Made by a program: the position numbers and the translations under genes. Below, in pieces: positions 1 to 7,843 of a DNA stretch of 64,000 nucleotides. Location of the stretch: contig QWDA01000006.1 in NCBI GenBank assembly GCA_003605175.1, positions 1 through 64,000 on the forward strand. Reading direction: 5' to 3'. The DNA comes from Paracoccaceae bacterium. GTDB lineage: Bacteria; Pseudomonadota; Alphaproteobacteria; Rhodobacterales; Rhodobacteraceae. The first letter of the stretch is position 1. Every line of letters begins with the position of its first letter. The notes under the pieces were generated by a model that was given only the letters and a program-made list of their open reading frames with translations, searched no databases and was not told the origin of the DNA.

Positions 1-2
1 CC

Positions 3-245
3 CGTGATAGAGCGCGCCGTAGAACATGTGCCGCCGCAGCGCGCCCCAATGCCCGGCCGCGCCACCCTGGGCGCCCTGTCCCACGCCGCCACCAGCGCCC
101 GCGCCTCGGCCGGCACCGTCCGCAGGACCAGCACCGCCGGCGCGGGCGGCAGCGCCGGCCCCTTCCCCCGCAGAAGCGCCAACCCGACGCCATGCACCAA
201 GAGCGCCAACAACAGGCAGACCGCAATCTCCCCCAGCCGCCTCAC
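3..245 (-). CDS. TonB-like or hypothetical membrane-anchored protein, 3' end outside window
   Basis: Partial gene; 81 codons are visible and the 3' end lies left of the window. A GTG start overlaps the stop of the upstream exbD-like gene (GTGA), the same translational coupling used elsewhere in this operon. The N-terminus has one hydrophobic helix (about residues 6-25, LGEIAVCLLLALLVHGVGLA) followed by a Pro/Ala-rich stretch. In ExbB-ExbD-ExbD operons the next gene is often a TonB-type energy transducer anchored by one N-terminal helix, and this fits, but the C-terminal TonB domain cannot be seen. A second frame over 1-180 looks glycine-rich and lacks a start. TonB assignment is inference. 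Confidence 0.45.
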   Translation of the reverse strand, partial: MRRLGEIAVCLLLALLVHGVGLALLRGKGPALPPAPAVLVLRTVPAEARALVAAWDRAPRVARPGIGARCGGTCSTARSIT

Positions 246-622
246 GGCGTCACCGTCACCAGCCGCGCCTCGGCAATCCCCGCCTCGGCCAGACGCGCCA
301 GCACATGGGCCAGCGCCGAGGCCGACACCCCCCGGTCCGCCCGGATCTCGACCGCACGCCCCGCCGGAAGCGCTCGAAACACCGCTGGTCCCCGCAGCGC
401 ACCGAAGGCAAGGCCGCCCTCCGCGTCGAGGAACAGCACCGCGCCGCCGCCCGCATCCACCGGCCCCGGCCCCGCCGGCAGATCCAGCGGCCCGGGCGGG
501 TGCGGCGGCAGACCGGCGCTCAGGAGGAAGAACAGGAGCAACAGGAAGACCACGCCGACAAGCGGCACCGACAGAGCATCCGGCACCGCCCGCCGCCGGG
601 GCCGCGCGTCCGCGAACCTCAC
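242..622 (-). CDS. ExbD/TolR-family biopolymer transport protein (first copy from the left)
   Basis: 126 residues. Short cytoplasmic N-terminus with an Arg cluster, one transmembrane helix at about 18-38 (VPLVGVVFLLLLFFLLSAGL), then a periplasmic domain of about 85 residues, which is the ExbD/TolR architecture. Family members form the proton-conducting stator with ExbB and energise outer-membrane transport through TonB or TolA. The usual pore Asp at the start of the helix (as in the neighbouring copy, PMVDLVLLL) is not evident; the equivalent segment reads SVPLVGVVFL, so this copy may not carry protons itself. Start and stop overlap both neighbours by 4 bp, so it is translationally coupled. 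Confidence 0.85.
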   Translation of the reverse strand: MRFADARPRRRAVPDALSVPLVGVVFLLLLFFLLSAGLPPHPPGPLDLPAGPGPVDAGGGAVLFLDAEGGLAFGALRGPAVFRALPAGRAVEIRADRGVSASALAHVLARLAEAGIAEARLVTVTP

Positions 623-996
623 GGCACCGCCTCCACCAGCGCGAGATTGCGGAACCCCGCCGCTTCCATCAGCGCCATCACCCGCGTCAGCCGCTCAAGA
701 TCCACCCCCGGCTCGGGCCGCAGCACCACCGCGTCGCCGCCGCTCGCCGTGAGCCGCACCAGCTCGGCCAGCAGATCCCGCGGCGCCAGCGCCACACCGT
801 TGAGCCGGAGCCCATCGGGCAGCACCTCGACCAGCCGCGGCGGGCCCGCGTAGCCGCCGCCCGCGCGCACCGGCACCGCCCGCTCGGGCCCGAACCGCGC
901 CACCAGCATGAAGAATACCAGGAGCAGCAACACGAGGTCGACCATCGGCACCAGAGACATCCGCCGCCGCGACCGCGCCGCCCCGAAGGCGAACAT
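619..996 (-). CDS. ExbD/TolR-family biopolymer transport protein (second copy)
   Basis: 125 residues starting at ATG 996, which overlaps the upstream ExbB stop (ATGA). Arg-rich N-terminus, then the motif SLVPMVDLVLLLLVFFML (about residues 14-31) with the conserved Asp20 that lines the proton path in ExbD/TolR proteins, then a periplasmic domain. The same frame stays open far upstream inside exbB, but that part is the shadow of exbB. Two tandem ExbD paralogues behind one ExbB are common in Proteobacteria and suggest a heteromeric stator; only this copy keeps the Asp. Confidence 0.9.
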   Translation of the reverse strand: MFAFGAARSRRRMSLVPMVDLVLLLLVFFMLVARFGPERAVPVRAGGGYAGPPRLVEVLPDGLRLNGVALAPRDLLAELVRLTASGGDAVVLRPEPGVDLERLTRVMALMEAAGFRNLALVEAVP

Positions 997-1631
997 CAGC
1001 CCTGCCCCTGCGCGGGTCCGCGCGTGAAGATCCGCGTCGCGGTATCCTCCATCTCGGCCTGCACCCGGTCGGTCACCGCCTCGAACCCCACCGAGGCCGC
1101 CAGCGCCGGCACCGCCACGCCGATCCCTGCCGCCGTGGTCAGGAGCGCCTGCCAGATCCCGCCCGCCAAGAGCGCCGGATCGGCCCCCGGCCCCGCCGCC
1201 TCCAGCACCCGGAACGCCTCGATCATCCCCAGAACCGTGCCGAAAAGCCCGATCAGCGGCGCGATGGCGGCCACCAGCTCCAGCGCCCTCAGCCCCGCCC
1301 GCGCCTCGCGCAGCTCGGCGAGCGCCAGCCGTGTCACCTCCTCGCGCGCCTCCGCATCGGTCAGCCCGCGCTCGCGCCGGATCGCCATCGCCACCCGCGC
1401 CACCCGCGCCCGGATCCCGCGGCTGCCGCGCAGCAGCGCCTCCGCCCCGTCCCAGTCGCGCGCCGTCCAGGCCGCCAGCGCCGGCCCCATGTCGCTGCCG
1501 CCCCAGACCCCGAGCCAGAGGAACCGCCAGAGCTTCCAGAAGATCAGCGCCAGCGTCGCGACCGAAAGCGCGGCGAGCACCGCCATCGCCGGCCCGCCCC
1601 GCGCCAGTGCCTCGGACAGAAGCTCGACCAT
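996..1631 (-). CDS. MotA/TolQ/ExbB proton channel family protein
   Basis: 211 residues from ATG 1631. Hydrophobic segment at about 15-33, a cytoplasmic Arg/Glu-rich loop (60-115), then two helices at about 118-142 (AAIAPLIGLFGTVLGMIEAF) and 158-183 (GIWQALLTTAAGIGVAVPAL). The GLFGTVLGMIEAF and LLTTAAGIGVAVPA segments are the TolQ/ExbB signature. It is the first gene of the exbB-exbD-exbD-tonB-like operon and is expected to form the proton-driven inner-membrane stator. The in-frame region further upstream covers the tRNA and is not coding. Which outer-membrane receptor it serves cannot be told from this window. Confidence 0.92.
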   Translation of the reverse strand: MVELLSEALARGGPAMAVLAALSVATLALIFWKLWRFLWLGVWGGSDMGPALAAWTARDWDGAEALLRGSRGIRARVARVAMAIRRERGLTDAEAREEVTRLALAELREARAGLRALELVAAIAPLIGLFGTVLGMIEAFRVLEAAGPGADPALLAGGIWQALLTTAAGIGVAVPALAASVGFEAVTDRVQAEMEDTATRIFTRGPAQGQG

Positions 1632-1776
1632 ACCCGCACCCCCCCATGCGCCGCCCGGGGCCGCGCCCCGAAAGGCGCGATGATCCCACACTTGCCGCGC
1701 CGATGCACGGGACGCCGCCCGATCGGCGCCGCGGGGGAGACAATCGCGGGGCCCTTGGGCGGTTTTCGAGGCAGGA

Positions 1777-1852
<76 letters not shown>

Positions 1853-1966
1853 TCGCGGCCGCGCTGATAGCCTGCCCCGGCGGCCGAAGGCAAGACCCGT
1901 GCCGTGTCACCCCCTTGGCCCGGTCCGCGCCCGGCCCACCCACCGGACCGAAGGGAAGCGTTCCAA

Positions 1967-1996
1967 AGGCGTGCCTCCGGCACGACCGGGCCGGCG
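1967..1996. repeat. Dispersed palindromic repeat, box A copy 1
   Basis: A 30-bp segment almost identical to 18644-18673; the two differ at only two positions (CCTCCGG versus CCTGCGG, and GGGCCGG versus GGGCTGG). Its core GTGCCTCCGGCAC is a hairpin with GTGCC/GGCAC arms. A related variant, GGCACGCCTTCGGCGTG, lies at about 18770-18790. Confidence 0.75.
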
Positions 1997-2158
1997 GCGC
2001 GACGCCGGTTCGGTTCCCCCGCCCGAATTGCGCCGGAGGCTGCCCGGGCGAGCGCCTGCCCGGCTCGCGCAAAGTGGCAGGCCAGTAGGGCTCCGCCCGT
2101 TCGTCCCTCGAAAGCTCCCCCGGACGTTTCGCCGGCTGCGTCGGGCCGGGGCTCACTC

Positions 2159-2193
2159 CCACGGGCAGGCGCCCGCCCGGTTTCGCGCTTCGG
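2159..2193. repeat. Dispersed repeat, box C copy 1
   Basis: About 35 bp beginning CCACGGGCAGGC and ending CGCGCTTCGG, matching about 18887-18921 with a few transitions. It lies 62 bp past the stop of the minus-strand lipoprotein gene at 2256. Confidence 0.65.
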
Positions 2194-2255
2194 AAGGTGG
2201 CTTCAGCGGCGCGCGCGCCTTTCCGACGGAGCGCATCCCGCCGCCTGCCCCGGGT

Positions 2256-2651
2256 TCACCGTTCGAACTGCAGAAGCCAGCGCCCCTCGACGAAAATCGG
2301 CCCGCCATTGTCCTCGCGAAACGCCACGCAGGCGAACTCCGCCCGCCCTGCGCAGAACCCGGCCACCACCGCCAGCGCCAGATCGCGATCCGCCCGGCCG
2401 ATCCCGCCGCCCGAAAGCGCCAGCCGCGCCACCGGCGGCCCGGGCAGAAACAGCCGCGCGCCGTCCCCGGTGACGAAGGTCAGCCCGTCGAGATCGGGCA
2501 GGAACGCCAGACGGTACGCCCGCCCGGCATGGACATGCGCCACCTCCAGCGCCTCCACCCGGCGCTCGGGTTCCGGCGGCGGCACGGCGCAGCCCGCGAG
2601 GAGCAGGGCCGCGACCAGCCAGAACCGGGATATCTCAGAAGAAAACGGCAA
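2256..2651 (-). CDS. Small putative lipoprotein, function unknown
   Basis: 131 residues if translation begins at the TTG at 2651, which overlaps the MAPEG stop by 17 bp. The N-terminus then reads as a lipoprotein signal: FWLVAALLLAGC with lipobox LAGC (acylated Cys at about residue 21). The mature part is about 110 residues with AHVHAGRAYRLAFLPDLDGL and CAGRAEFACVAF and no domain I recognise. It is the last gene of the nuo-linked minus-strand run. The start is uncertain because no ATG or GTG stands near the signal peptide; a longer ATG start at 2732 would sit wholly inside the MAPEG gene and place the signal internally. Confidence 0.65.
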   Translation of the reverse strand: MPFSSEISRFWLVAALLLAGCAVPPPEPERRVEALEVAHVHAGRAYRLAFLPDLDGLTFVTGDGARLFLPGPPVARLALSGGGIGRADRDLALAVVAGFCAGRAEFACVAFREDNGGPIFVEGRWLLQFER

Positions 2652-3054
2652 GGATCGCCATGATTGCCAGCAAAAGACACATCGCCGAGCCGAACACGAA
2701 AGAGATGGTCCGGATCCCCGCCGCCTCCGCACCGATCCCCTTCACATGGACCACCGCATGCACCAGCCGGGCCAGGAAGAACAGCGAGGCGAAAAGGTAC
2801 ACCCAGAACGGCGCCGCCCCGGCGAGGATCGCCGCGACAGTGACTGCGGCGAAAGTCCCCATCACCTCGGTCACGTTCAGATGCGCGCGCGAACAGCGGT
2901 AGGCCTTGCTGGCATAGTCGGGCTCGGGCACTGCGCCGGCTGTCAGGCCCAGCTTGGCCTTCTCCGCTGCCGAGATCGGAGCCAGTATCAGGGCGATCAG
3001 CGCGACCAAGGCCACCGAGACGATGGCATGGCCATATGCCGCGAAGTCAGCCAT
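2635..3054 (-). CDS. MAPEG-family membrane protein
   Basis: 139 residues with four hydrophobic segments (about 9-27, 68-83, 86-106 and 115-138). The motif RCSRAHLNVTEVMGTF (about 53-68) matches the helix-2 region of MAPEG (membrane-associated proteins in eicosanoid and glutathione metabolism), where Arg/Asn residues bind glutathione. ATG 3054 is chosen because GGGAGGAG lies just upstream. It overlaps the preceding small membrane gene by 8 bp and the following lipoprotein, so it is co-transcribed with the genes after nuoF. Actual substrate unknown. Confidence 0.85.
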   Translation of the reverse strand: MADFAAYGHAIVSVALVALIALILAPISAAEKAKLGLTAGAVPEPDYASKAYRCSRAHLNVTEVMGTFAAVTVAAILAGAAPFWVYLFASLFFLARLVHAVVHVKGIGAEAAGIRTISFVFGSAMCLLLAIMAILAVFF

Positions 3055-3361
3055 TTCTCCTCCCAATCATGCCAGGATCGGACTTCCGTTGGGCGCCAGG
3101 CCAACGCGCCAACGCCAACCAAAGGACAAGTAGTGCCTGACCGCCATAGGCAACGCCAAACGCCAGCGGCTCCCGCATTCTCAATGCCCTGAGCGGCAAA
3201 TAGCTCGGTGCATAGAAGAATAGCAGCAGACCAAGTCCCGCCGCTATCAGACCAGACAAACCCGCCAGCAATCCGTATCCCAAGCGTCTTGCGAGAATGA
3301 AAATCGCGAGACTGCAAATTCCAAGCGAAGCCAGCAGCGTAAGGATGGTCACGCCAACCAA
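3047..3361 (-). CDS. Small hypothetical inner-membrane protein downstream of nuoF
   Basis: 104 residues with three hydrophobic stretches (about 1-24, 28-50 and 70-88). It begins 6 bp after the nuoF stop and overlaps the MAPEG start, so it is packed into the operon. I do not recognise a family. Base composition is clearly more A+T-rich than nuoF and MAPEG, with codons such as GCA, AGA and TAT that neighbours avoid. That fits an acquired gene or relaxed selection. Position after nuoF suggests, without proof, a membrane accessory. Confidence 0.65.
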   Translation of the reverse strand: MVGVTILTLLASLGICSLAIFILARRLGYGLLAGLSGLIAAGLGLLLFFYAPSYLPLRALRMREPLAFGVAYGGQALLVLWLALARWPGAQRKSDPGMIGRRNG

Positions 3362-3367
3362 ACGAAA

Positions 3368-4666
3368 CTACTCCGCGGCGACCGCGCTCACCCGGCCCGC
3401 CTTCTGGGCCTTGATCCGGTCCTCGATCTCGCCCCGGAAATTCCGGATCAGCCCCTGGATCGGCCAGGCCGCCGCGTCGCCCAAGGCGCAGATCGTGTGG
3501 CCCTCGACCTGCTTGGTGACGTCGAACAGCATGTCGATCTCCTCGATCTCCGCCTCGCCCTTCACCAGCCGCTCCATGACCCGCATCATCCAGCCGGTGC
3601 CCTCGCGGCAGGGGGTGCACTGGCCGCAGCTCTCGTGCTTGTAGAATTTCGACAGCCGCCAGATCGCCTTCACGATATCGGTGGACTTGTCCATCACGAT
3701 CACCGCCGCGGTGCCAAGGCCCGAGCCCAGCTCGCCGCGCAGGTAATCGAAATCCATCACCGCCTCGCGCATCTTCTCGCCGCGCACGCATGGCACCGAC
3801 GAGCCGCCCGGGATCACCGCCAGAAGGTTGTCCCAGCCGCCGCGGATGCCGCCGCAATGGGTCTCGATCAGCTCCTCGAAGGTGATCGACATCGCCTCCT
3901 CGACGACGCAGGGATTGTTCACATGGCCCGAGACCGCGAACAGCTTGGTGCCCGCGTTGTTCTGCCGCCCGAAGGCGGCGAACCAGTCGCCGCCGCGGCG
4001 CAGGATCGTCGGCGCCACCGCGATCGATTCCACGTTGTTCACCGTGGTCGGGCAGCCATAGAGCCCCGCGCCGGCCGGGAACGGCGGCTTCATCCGCGGC
4101 ATCCCCTTGCGGCCCTCGAGGCTCTCCAGCAGCGCGGTCTCCTCGCCGCAGATATAGGCGCCCGCGCCATGGTGCAGGTAGAGATCGAAATCCCAGCCCG
4201 ATCCGGCCGCGTTCCGGCCGAGGAGCCCCGCGTCATAGGCCTCGTCGATGGCGGCCTGCAGCGCCTCCTTCTCGCGGATGTATTCGCCGCGGATGTAGAT
4301 GTAAGAGGCATGCGCGCCCATCGCGAAAGACGCGATCAGGCAGCCCTCGATCAGCGTGTGCGGATCGTGGCGCATGATCTCCCGGTCCTTGCAGGTGCCG
4401 GGCTCGGATTCGTCGGCATTGACCACAAGGTAGGCCGGCCGGCCGTCGGATTCCTTCGGCATGAACGACCACTTGAGACCCGTCGGGAAGCCCGCGCCGC
4501 CGCGGCCCCGGAGCCCCGACTTCTTCATCTCGTCGACGATCCAGTCGCGCCCCTTGGCGATGATCGCCGCGGTGCCGTCCCAGTGCCCGCGCGCCCGCGC
4601 GCCGGCGAGCGTCCGGTCGTGCATCCCGTAGATATTGGTGAAGATACGGTCTTCGTCTTTCAGCAT
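3368..4666 (-). CDS. nuoF: NADH-quinone oxidoreductase subunit F
   Basis: 432 residues, normal length for the 51-kDa subunit of respiratory complex I, which binds NADH and FMN and passes electrons to cluster N3. The Gly-rich motif [15 protein letters not shown] (about 54-68) belongs to the FMN/NADH site. The [4Fe-4S] N3 ligands are visible as SCGQCTPC (Cys347, Cys350, Cys353) plus Cys393 in HTICALGD. It acts on the cytoplasmic arm with NuoE and NuoG. In this operon the next gene is not nuoG, which is absent from the window. Confidence 0.98.
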   Translation of the reverse strand: MLKDEDRIFTNIYGMHDRTLAGARARGHWDGTAAIIAKGRDWIVDEMKKSGLRGRGGAGFPTGLKWSFMPKESDGRPAYLVVNADESEPGTCKDREIMRHDPHTLIEGCLIASFAMGAHASYIYIRGEYIREKEALQAAIDEAYDAGLLGRNAAGSGWDFDLYLHHGAGAYICGEETALLESLEGRKGMPRMKPPFPAGAGLYGCPTTVNNVESIAVAPTILRRGGDWFAAFGRQNNAGTKLFAVSGHVNNPCVVEEAMSITFEELIETHCGGIRGGWDNLLAVIPGGSSVPCVRGEKMREAVMDFDYLRGELGSGLGTAAVIVMDKSTDIVKAIWRLSKFYKHESCGQCTPCREGTGWMMRVMERLVKGEAEIEEIDMLFDVTKQVEGHTICALGDAAAWPIQGLIRNFRGEIEDRIKAQKAGRVSAVAAE

Positions 4667-4685
4667 GCCACTCGTCCCAGATGTC

Positions 4686-4907
4686 TCAGTCGCGGCGCTT
4701 GCGCCAGATTTGCCATGTCACGATCATGCCCCAGGCGAAAGCCGCCATGGCAGCGAAATCGAAAAGAAACGCGTATCGCGGCGCGAGGCCGAACTGTCCG
4801 CCCAGCCATTGCGCCGCCATCCAGAGCACCATCGAAGCGGCGACCACCACCGCCACGATCCGGCCCTGTCGCGCCATCCGCCGGTCCTCGTCGTTATCGC
4901 CCGTCAT
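4686..4907 (-). CDS. DUF5337 membrane protein of the nuo operon
   Basis: 73 residues from ATG 4907; an in-frame ATG at 4916 has its purine-rich ribosome site touching the start codon, so 4907 is preferred. Two transmembrane helices (about 17-36 and 44-65) separated by [10 protein letters not shown], with a basic tail WQIWRKRRD. Small proteins of this shape sit between nuoE and nuoF in Rhodobacteraceae and are catalogued as DUF5337. Function unknown; a role in complex I membrane-arm stability or assembly is only inferred from location. Confidence 0.8.
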   Translation of the reverse strand: MTGDNDEDRRMARQGRIVAVVVAASMVLWMAAQWLGGQFGLAPRYAFLFDFAAMAAFAWGMIVTWQIWRKRRD

Positions 4908-4940
4908 GGCCCGCATCCTTTCAAGCCCGGGGAGCGCCCG

Positions 4941-5546
4941 TCAATAGACGTCGCCCTTGTCGACCTTCTTCGAGAAGTCGGTCTCCCCGCCCCCGGCCAG
5001 GAGCTTCGCCTGCGCCACCCAATCGTCGCGGGTGACCCGGCCCCGGAAGCCCTCCAGATTGTCGTCCATCCAGGCCACTTCCTTGGCGCTCCAGGCGGCG
5101 ATCTGGTCGAAATGGTAGAAGCCCAGCGAATGCAGCAGGGCTTCCAGCTTCGGGCCCACGCCCTTGATCTTCTTCAGATCGTCCGCCTTGCCGCCCCGCG
5201 GCGCCGAAAGCGCGGCAGGCTTGCCCGCCGGTCCGGCGGCCACTTCCGGTTCGGGCTCCGGTTCGGGCTCGGGCTCCGCTCTGGCCGCCGGTTCCGGCGC
5301 CGGGGCCGGCTCCGGAGCGGGCGCAGGTGCCGGTGACGCCACCCGTGCGGCCGGGGCCGTCTCGGGCCGCGCCGGGAAGAACAGGACCAGCACCACGAGG
5401 ACGATCAGCCCCGCCAGAAGCGACCAGATCAGCGCGCCGAGAAAGCTCAGCCCCGCCGCCAGGATCAGAAGCAGGAACAGGCAGAGCGCTATACCCAGCG
5501 CGAGAACCCCGTACAGCGACATCGTCCTGTCCGACCGTGCCGACAT
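4941..5546 (-). CDS. Membrane-anchored helix-hairpin-helix protein, paralogue of the NuoE C-terminal extension
   Basis: 201 residues, start supported by GGGAGGTG upstream of ATG 5546. Two hydrophobic stretches at about 13-34 and 35-58, then a Pro/Ala/Glu linker of repeating PAPEPEPEPE type (60-105). The C-terminal domain (about 122-201) begins with [26 protein letters not shown] is a helix-hairpin-helix signature. This domain repeats nearly residue for residue at the end of NuoE in the next gene. Probably the HhH domain tethers or organises complex I or another complex; no DNA-related role is shown. Confidence 0.85.
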   Translation of the reverse strand: MSARSDRTMSLYGVLALGIALCLFLLLILAAGLSFLGALIWSLLAGLIVLVVLVLFFPARPETAPAARVASPAPAPAPEPAPAPEPAARAEPEPEPEPEPEVAAGPAGKPAALSAPRGGKADDLKKIKGVGPKLEALLHSLGFYHFDQIAAWSAKEVAWMDDNLEGFRGRVTRDDWVAQAKLLAGGGETDFSKKVDKGDVY

Positions 5547-5577
5547 TGGTCACCTCCCGGTCTGTTGCGCCCCCGAT

Positions 5578-6702
5578 CTAGGAGCGCTTGGAAAACTCCG
5601 TCTCGCCGCCCGCGGCCAGGATCTTCGCCTGCGCCACCCAGTCGTCGCGGGTCACCCGTCCCTTGAACCCTTCGAGATTCTCGTCGACCCAGGCCACCTC
5701 TTCGGCGGTCCAGCCGGCCACCTGGTCGAAATGGTAGAAGCCCAGGCTGTTGAGCAGCGCCTCGAGCTTCGGGCCCACACCCTTGATCTTCTTCAGATCA
5801 TCCGCCGCCCCGTCCCGCGCCGCCTCCAGCGCGGCCGGGCGCACCCCGACCAGAACCGCCGCTTGCGGCGCCGCGGGCACGGATTTCGGCCGCGCGACCT
5901 TCGCGGCATCGGCGGTCTCGACCGCCGCAGGTTTCGCCGCCGCCCGCGCCGCCACCTTGGCCGCCGCCTCCGCGGCCCGGCTCGGCGCTTCCGCCGCCCC
6001 CTGCCAGGGCGTGCGCAGCGGCACCTCGGTGCCGTCGATCCGCTTCACCGTGTCGCCGATCTCCACCGCCAGCGCCACCGAGGCGTTGTGCCGCGCCTTG
6101 CCCGACGCATGGTCCTTCAGCGAGGTCAGCCCCGAGGCCGGCTCGGCCGCATAGCGCCCGTTCTGCGGCCCCGGCACCGGGACCTTGCCGCGTGCCAGCT
6201 CGTCGAGGATCTCCTCCAGCCGCTCCGGCGTCAGGTCCTCGTAGTAATCCTTGCCGATCTGCGCCATCGGCGCGTTCGCGCAGGCGCCGAGGCACTCGAC
6301 CTCCTCCCAGGAGAACTTCCCGTCCGCCGAGAGCGCATGCGCCGCTTTCGCGATCTTCGCCTTGCAGACGCCGACGAGGTCCTCGGCGCCCATGATCATG
6401 CAGGAGGTCGTGCCGCAAACCTGGATATGCGCCACCGACCCGACCGGCTGAAGCTGGAACATGAAATAGAAGGTCGCCACCTCCAGCGCGCGGATATAGG
6501 CCAGCCCCAGCATCGCCGCCACATGCTCGATGGCCGGCCGCGAGAGCCAGCCCTCCTGCTCCTGCGCCCGCCACAGGAGCGGGATGATCGCGCTTGCCTG
6601 CCGCCCTTCCGGATACTTGGTGATCTGCGCCTCGGCCCAGGCCTGGTTGGCGGGTGTGAAAGCGAAGCTCTCGGGCTGGTCGTGGTAGAGGCGGCGGAGC
6701 AT
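5578..6702 (-). CDS. nuoE: NADH-quinone oxidoreductase subunit E with C-terminal HhH extension
   Basis: 374 residues, about twice the normal NuoE length of 160-180. Residues 1-180 are the 24-kDa thioredoxin-like subunit with the [2Fe-2S] N1a ligands Cys96, Cys101 (VCGTTSC), Cys137 and Cys141 (CLGAC). A low-complexity Ala-rich linker (about 235-298) leads to an HhH domain (about 300-374, [17 protein letters not shown]). It supports electron transfer near FMN with NuoF. The start has GGGAGA eight bases upstream. The extension is known in Rhodobacteraceae; its role is not. Confidence 0.97.
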   Translation of the reverse strand: MLRRLYHDQPESFAFTPANQAWAEAQITKYPEGRQASAIIPLLWRAQEQEGWLSRPAIEHVAAMLGLAYIRALEVATFYFMFQLQPVGSVAHIQVCGTTSCMIMGAEDLVGVCKAKIAKAAHALSADGKFSWEEVECLGACANAPMAQIGKDYYEDLTPERLEEILDELARGKVPVPGPQNGRYAAEPASGLTSLKDHASGKARHNASVALAVEIGDTVKRIDGTEVPLRTPWQGAAEAPSRAAEAAAKVAARAAAKPAAVETADAAKVARPKSVPAAPQAAVLVGVRPAALEAARDGAADDLKKIKGVGPKLEALLNSLGFYHFDQVAGWTAEEVAWVDENLEGFKGRVTRDDWVAQAKILAAGGETEFSKRS

Positions 6703-6776
6703 TCGTCGGTCTCCCGGAGTGAATCTGCTTGTTCTGGCCTAACGCATTGCGCGCGGGTGTAAAAGACGGGTCGGTC

Positions 6777-7319
6777 TCATCCCTCGCCCGCCGCGACAAG
6801 ACGACAGCCCTCGAACACCGAATATTGCGCCCCGAAGAACTCCGACAGGCGCTTCAGCACCGCATCGACCTCGGCCTTGCCCGCCTCGCCGTAAAGCTGC
6901 GCGGGCGACAGGTTCTGCAGATCCGCGCTCAGCCCCTCGGCCTGGCCCGACAGGTAGGTGCGAAACCGGTCGAGCGGCCCGAGGATCGACGCCTTGGCGA
7001 GGCTCGCCTCGAACCCGTTCAGCATCGGCACGACCGCCTCCTGGATCAGCACCAGCTCGCCGGCATTCATCACGTCGACCTTCGGCGGCCAGACCTCGGT
7101 CTTCCCGAAGCCCGGCGAAAGATCCCGCAAGGTATGATCCAGCGCCACCGCCGCGTCGAAATTCTGAAAGCAGATGTCGAGCTTCTTCTCCAGAAGCCGC
7201 GTCCGCTCGGTCTCGACATAGGCGACCCGTGCGTACCAGGCCTGCACGGCGACGAAAAGCGCGGCGCAGAGTGTGGAGATCGCGAGGACGATCCCGATGC
7301 CGCGGCCCGTTTGTTCCAT
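6777..7319 (-). CDS. Hypothetical membrane-anchored protein inserted between nuoD and nuoE
   Basis: 180 residues. One N-terminal membrane helix (about 8-26), then a soluble, probably helical domain rich in Leu, Ala and Glu (DAVLKRLSEFFGAQYSVFEG near the end). No family recognised. It lies 57 bp after the next upstream hypothetical and 74 bp before nuoE, in the same direction. Topology (short cytoplasmic end, one helix, soluble domain) resembles the adjacent gene at 7376-7825, so the two may be a pair. Base composition is close to that of the nuo genes. Confidence 0.7.
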   Translation of the reverse strand: MEQTGRGIGIVLAISTLCAALFVAVQAWYARVAYVETERTRLLEKKLDICFQNFDAAVALDHTLRDLSPGFGKTEVWPPKVDVMNAGELVLIQEAVVPMLNGFEASLAKASILGPLDRFRTYLSGQAEGLSADLQNLSPAQLYGEAGKAEVDAVLKRLSEFFGAQYSVFEGCRLVAAGEG

Positions 7320-7375
7320 TTGTCAATGCGAATTTGGCAGAGTACTGAATTGCAAATGCTCACCAGCTAGCTTGG

Positions 7376-7825
7376 TCATGGGCTTTTGGGACTACCATCT
7401 TGCCAGCACTCAGATCCCACTTTTTCCAACGTCCACCGAGAGGCATAATTGAAGATGGAATCCTGTGCTCCGACGAATGTTGGAATACGATCATCCGCGA
7501 AAAGGTGAGCATACACACCATCATACTCTAAGTTCCTTAGAAGTACTGTATCACAATCACTAACGGCGTTTTGCGAGAGCTCAACTATGGTTGATGCAAT
7601 CTCGTCAATGCGACCGGCGCCAAATTCCACGGAGTTCTTCTTCAAACTTTCAATATCTTGGCTGAGGCGGCTAATTTCAGAGCGAAGCAAGCCTACCTCC
7701 TTGGGCAGTGCTGTGATTTCAGAAACTCTCTGACTCGCGATTAGTCCACCAATGAATGCTGCTAGCACCAGTCCCCCTAGGTAAGCGATGGCTTTTGTCG
7801 TGTCAGATAATTCCTTCCAGCTCAT
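7376..7825 (-). CDS. Low-GC hypothetical membrane-anchored coiled-coil protein inserted after nuoD
   Basis: 149 residues. One membrane helix at about 13-30 (AIAYLGGLVLAAFIGGLI), then a coiled-coil-like stretch (about 42-80, LRSEISRLSQDIESLKKNSV). A C-terminal domain has two Cys (about 93 and 140). The DNA is strikingly A+T-rich against its neighbours, with codons such as TTA, ATA, AGT and ACT that the nuo genes avoid, so recent acquisition is likely. It follows nuoD by 18 bp in the same direction. No family recognised. Confidence 0.7.
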   Translation of the reverse strand: MSWKELSDTTKAIAYLGGLVLAAFIGGLIASQRVSEITALPKEVGLLRSEISRLSQDIESLKKNSVEFGAGRIDEIASTIVELSQNAVSDCDTVLLRNLEYDGVYAHLFADDRIPTFVGAQDSIFNYASRWTLEKVGSECWQDGSPKSP

Positions 7826-7843
7826 AATTCATCTCCTTTCAAC

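Larger units (their letters stand above)
1853..2255. other. 403-bp non-coding interval carrying repeat boxes
   Basis: No frame here has start, codon bias and a recognisable product. The stretch is GC-rich and full of short palindromes. It shares two boxes with the interval around 18.6-18.9 kb: positions 1967-1996 match 18644-18673, and 2159-2193 match about 18887-18921. A degenerate third box at about 2022-2060 (CCCGGGCGAGCGCCTGCCCG) is also shared with 18.73 kb. Confidence 0.7.

Noticed and set aside
1-180. Glycine-rich minus-strand frame ending FYGALYHG as the edge gene
   Set aside because: It lacks a start codon after the preceding stop; the alternative frame starts at GTG 245 with tight coupling to exbD and a membrane helix.
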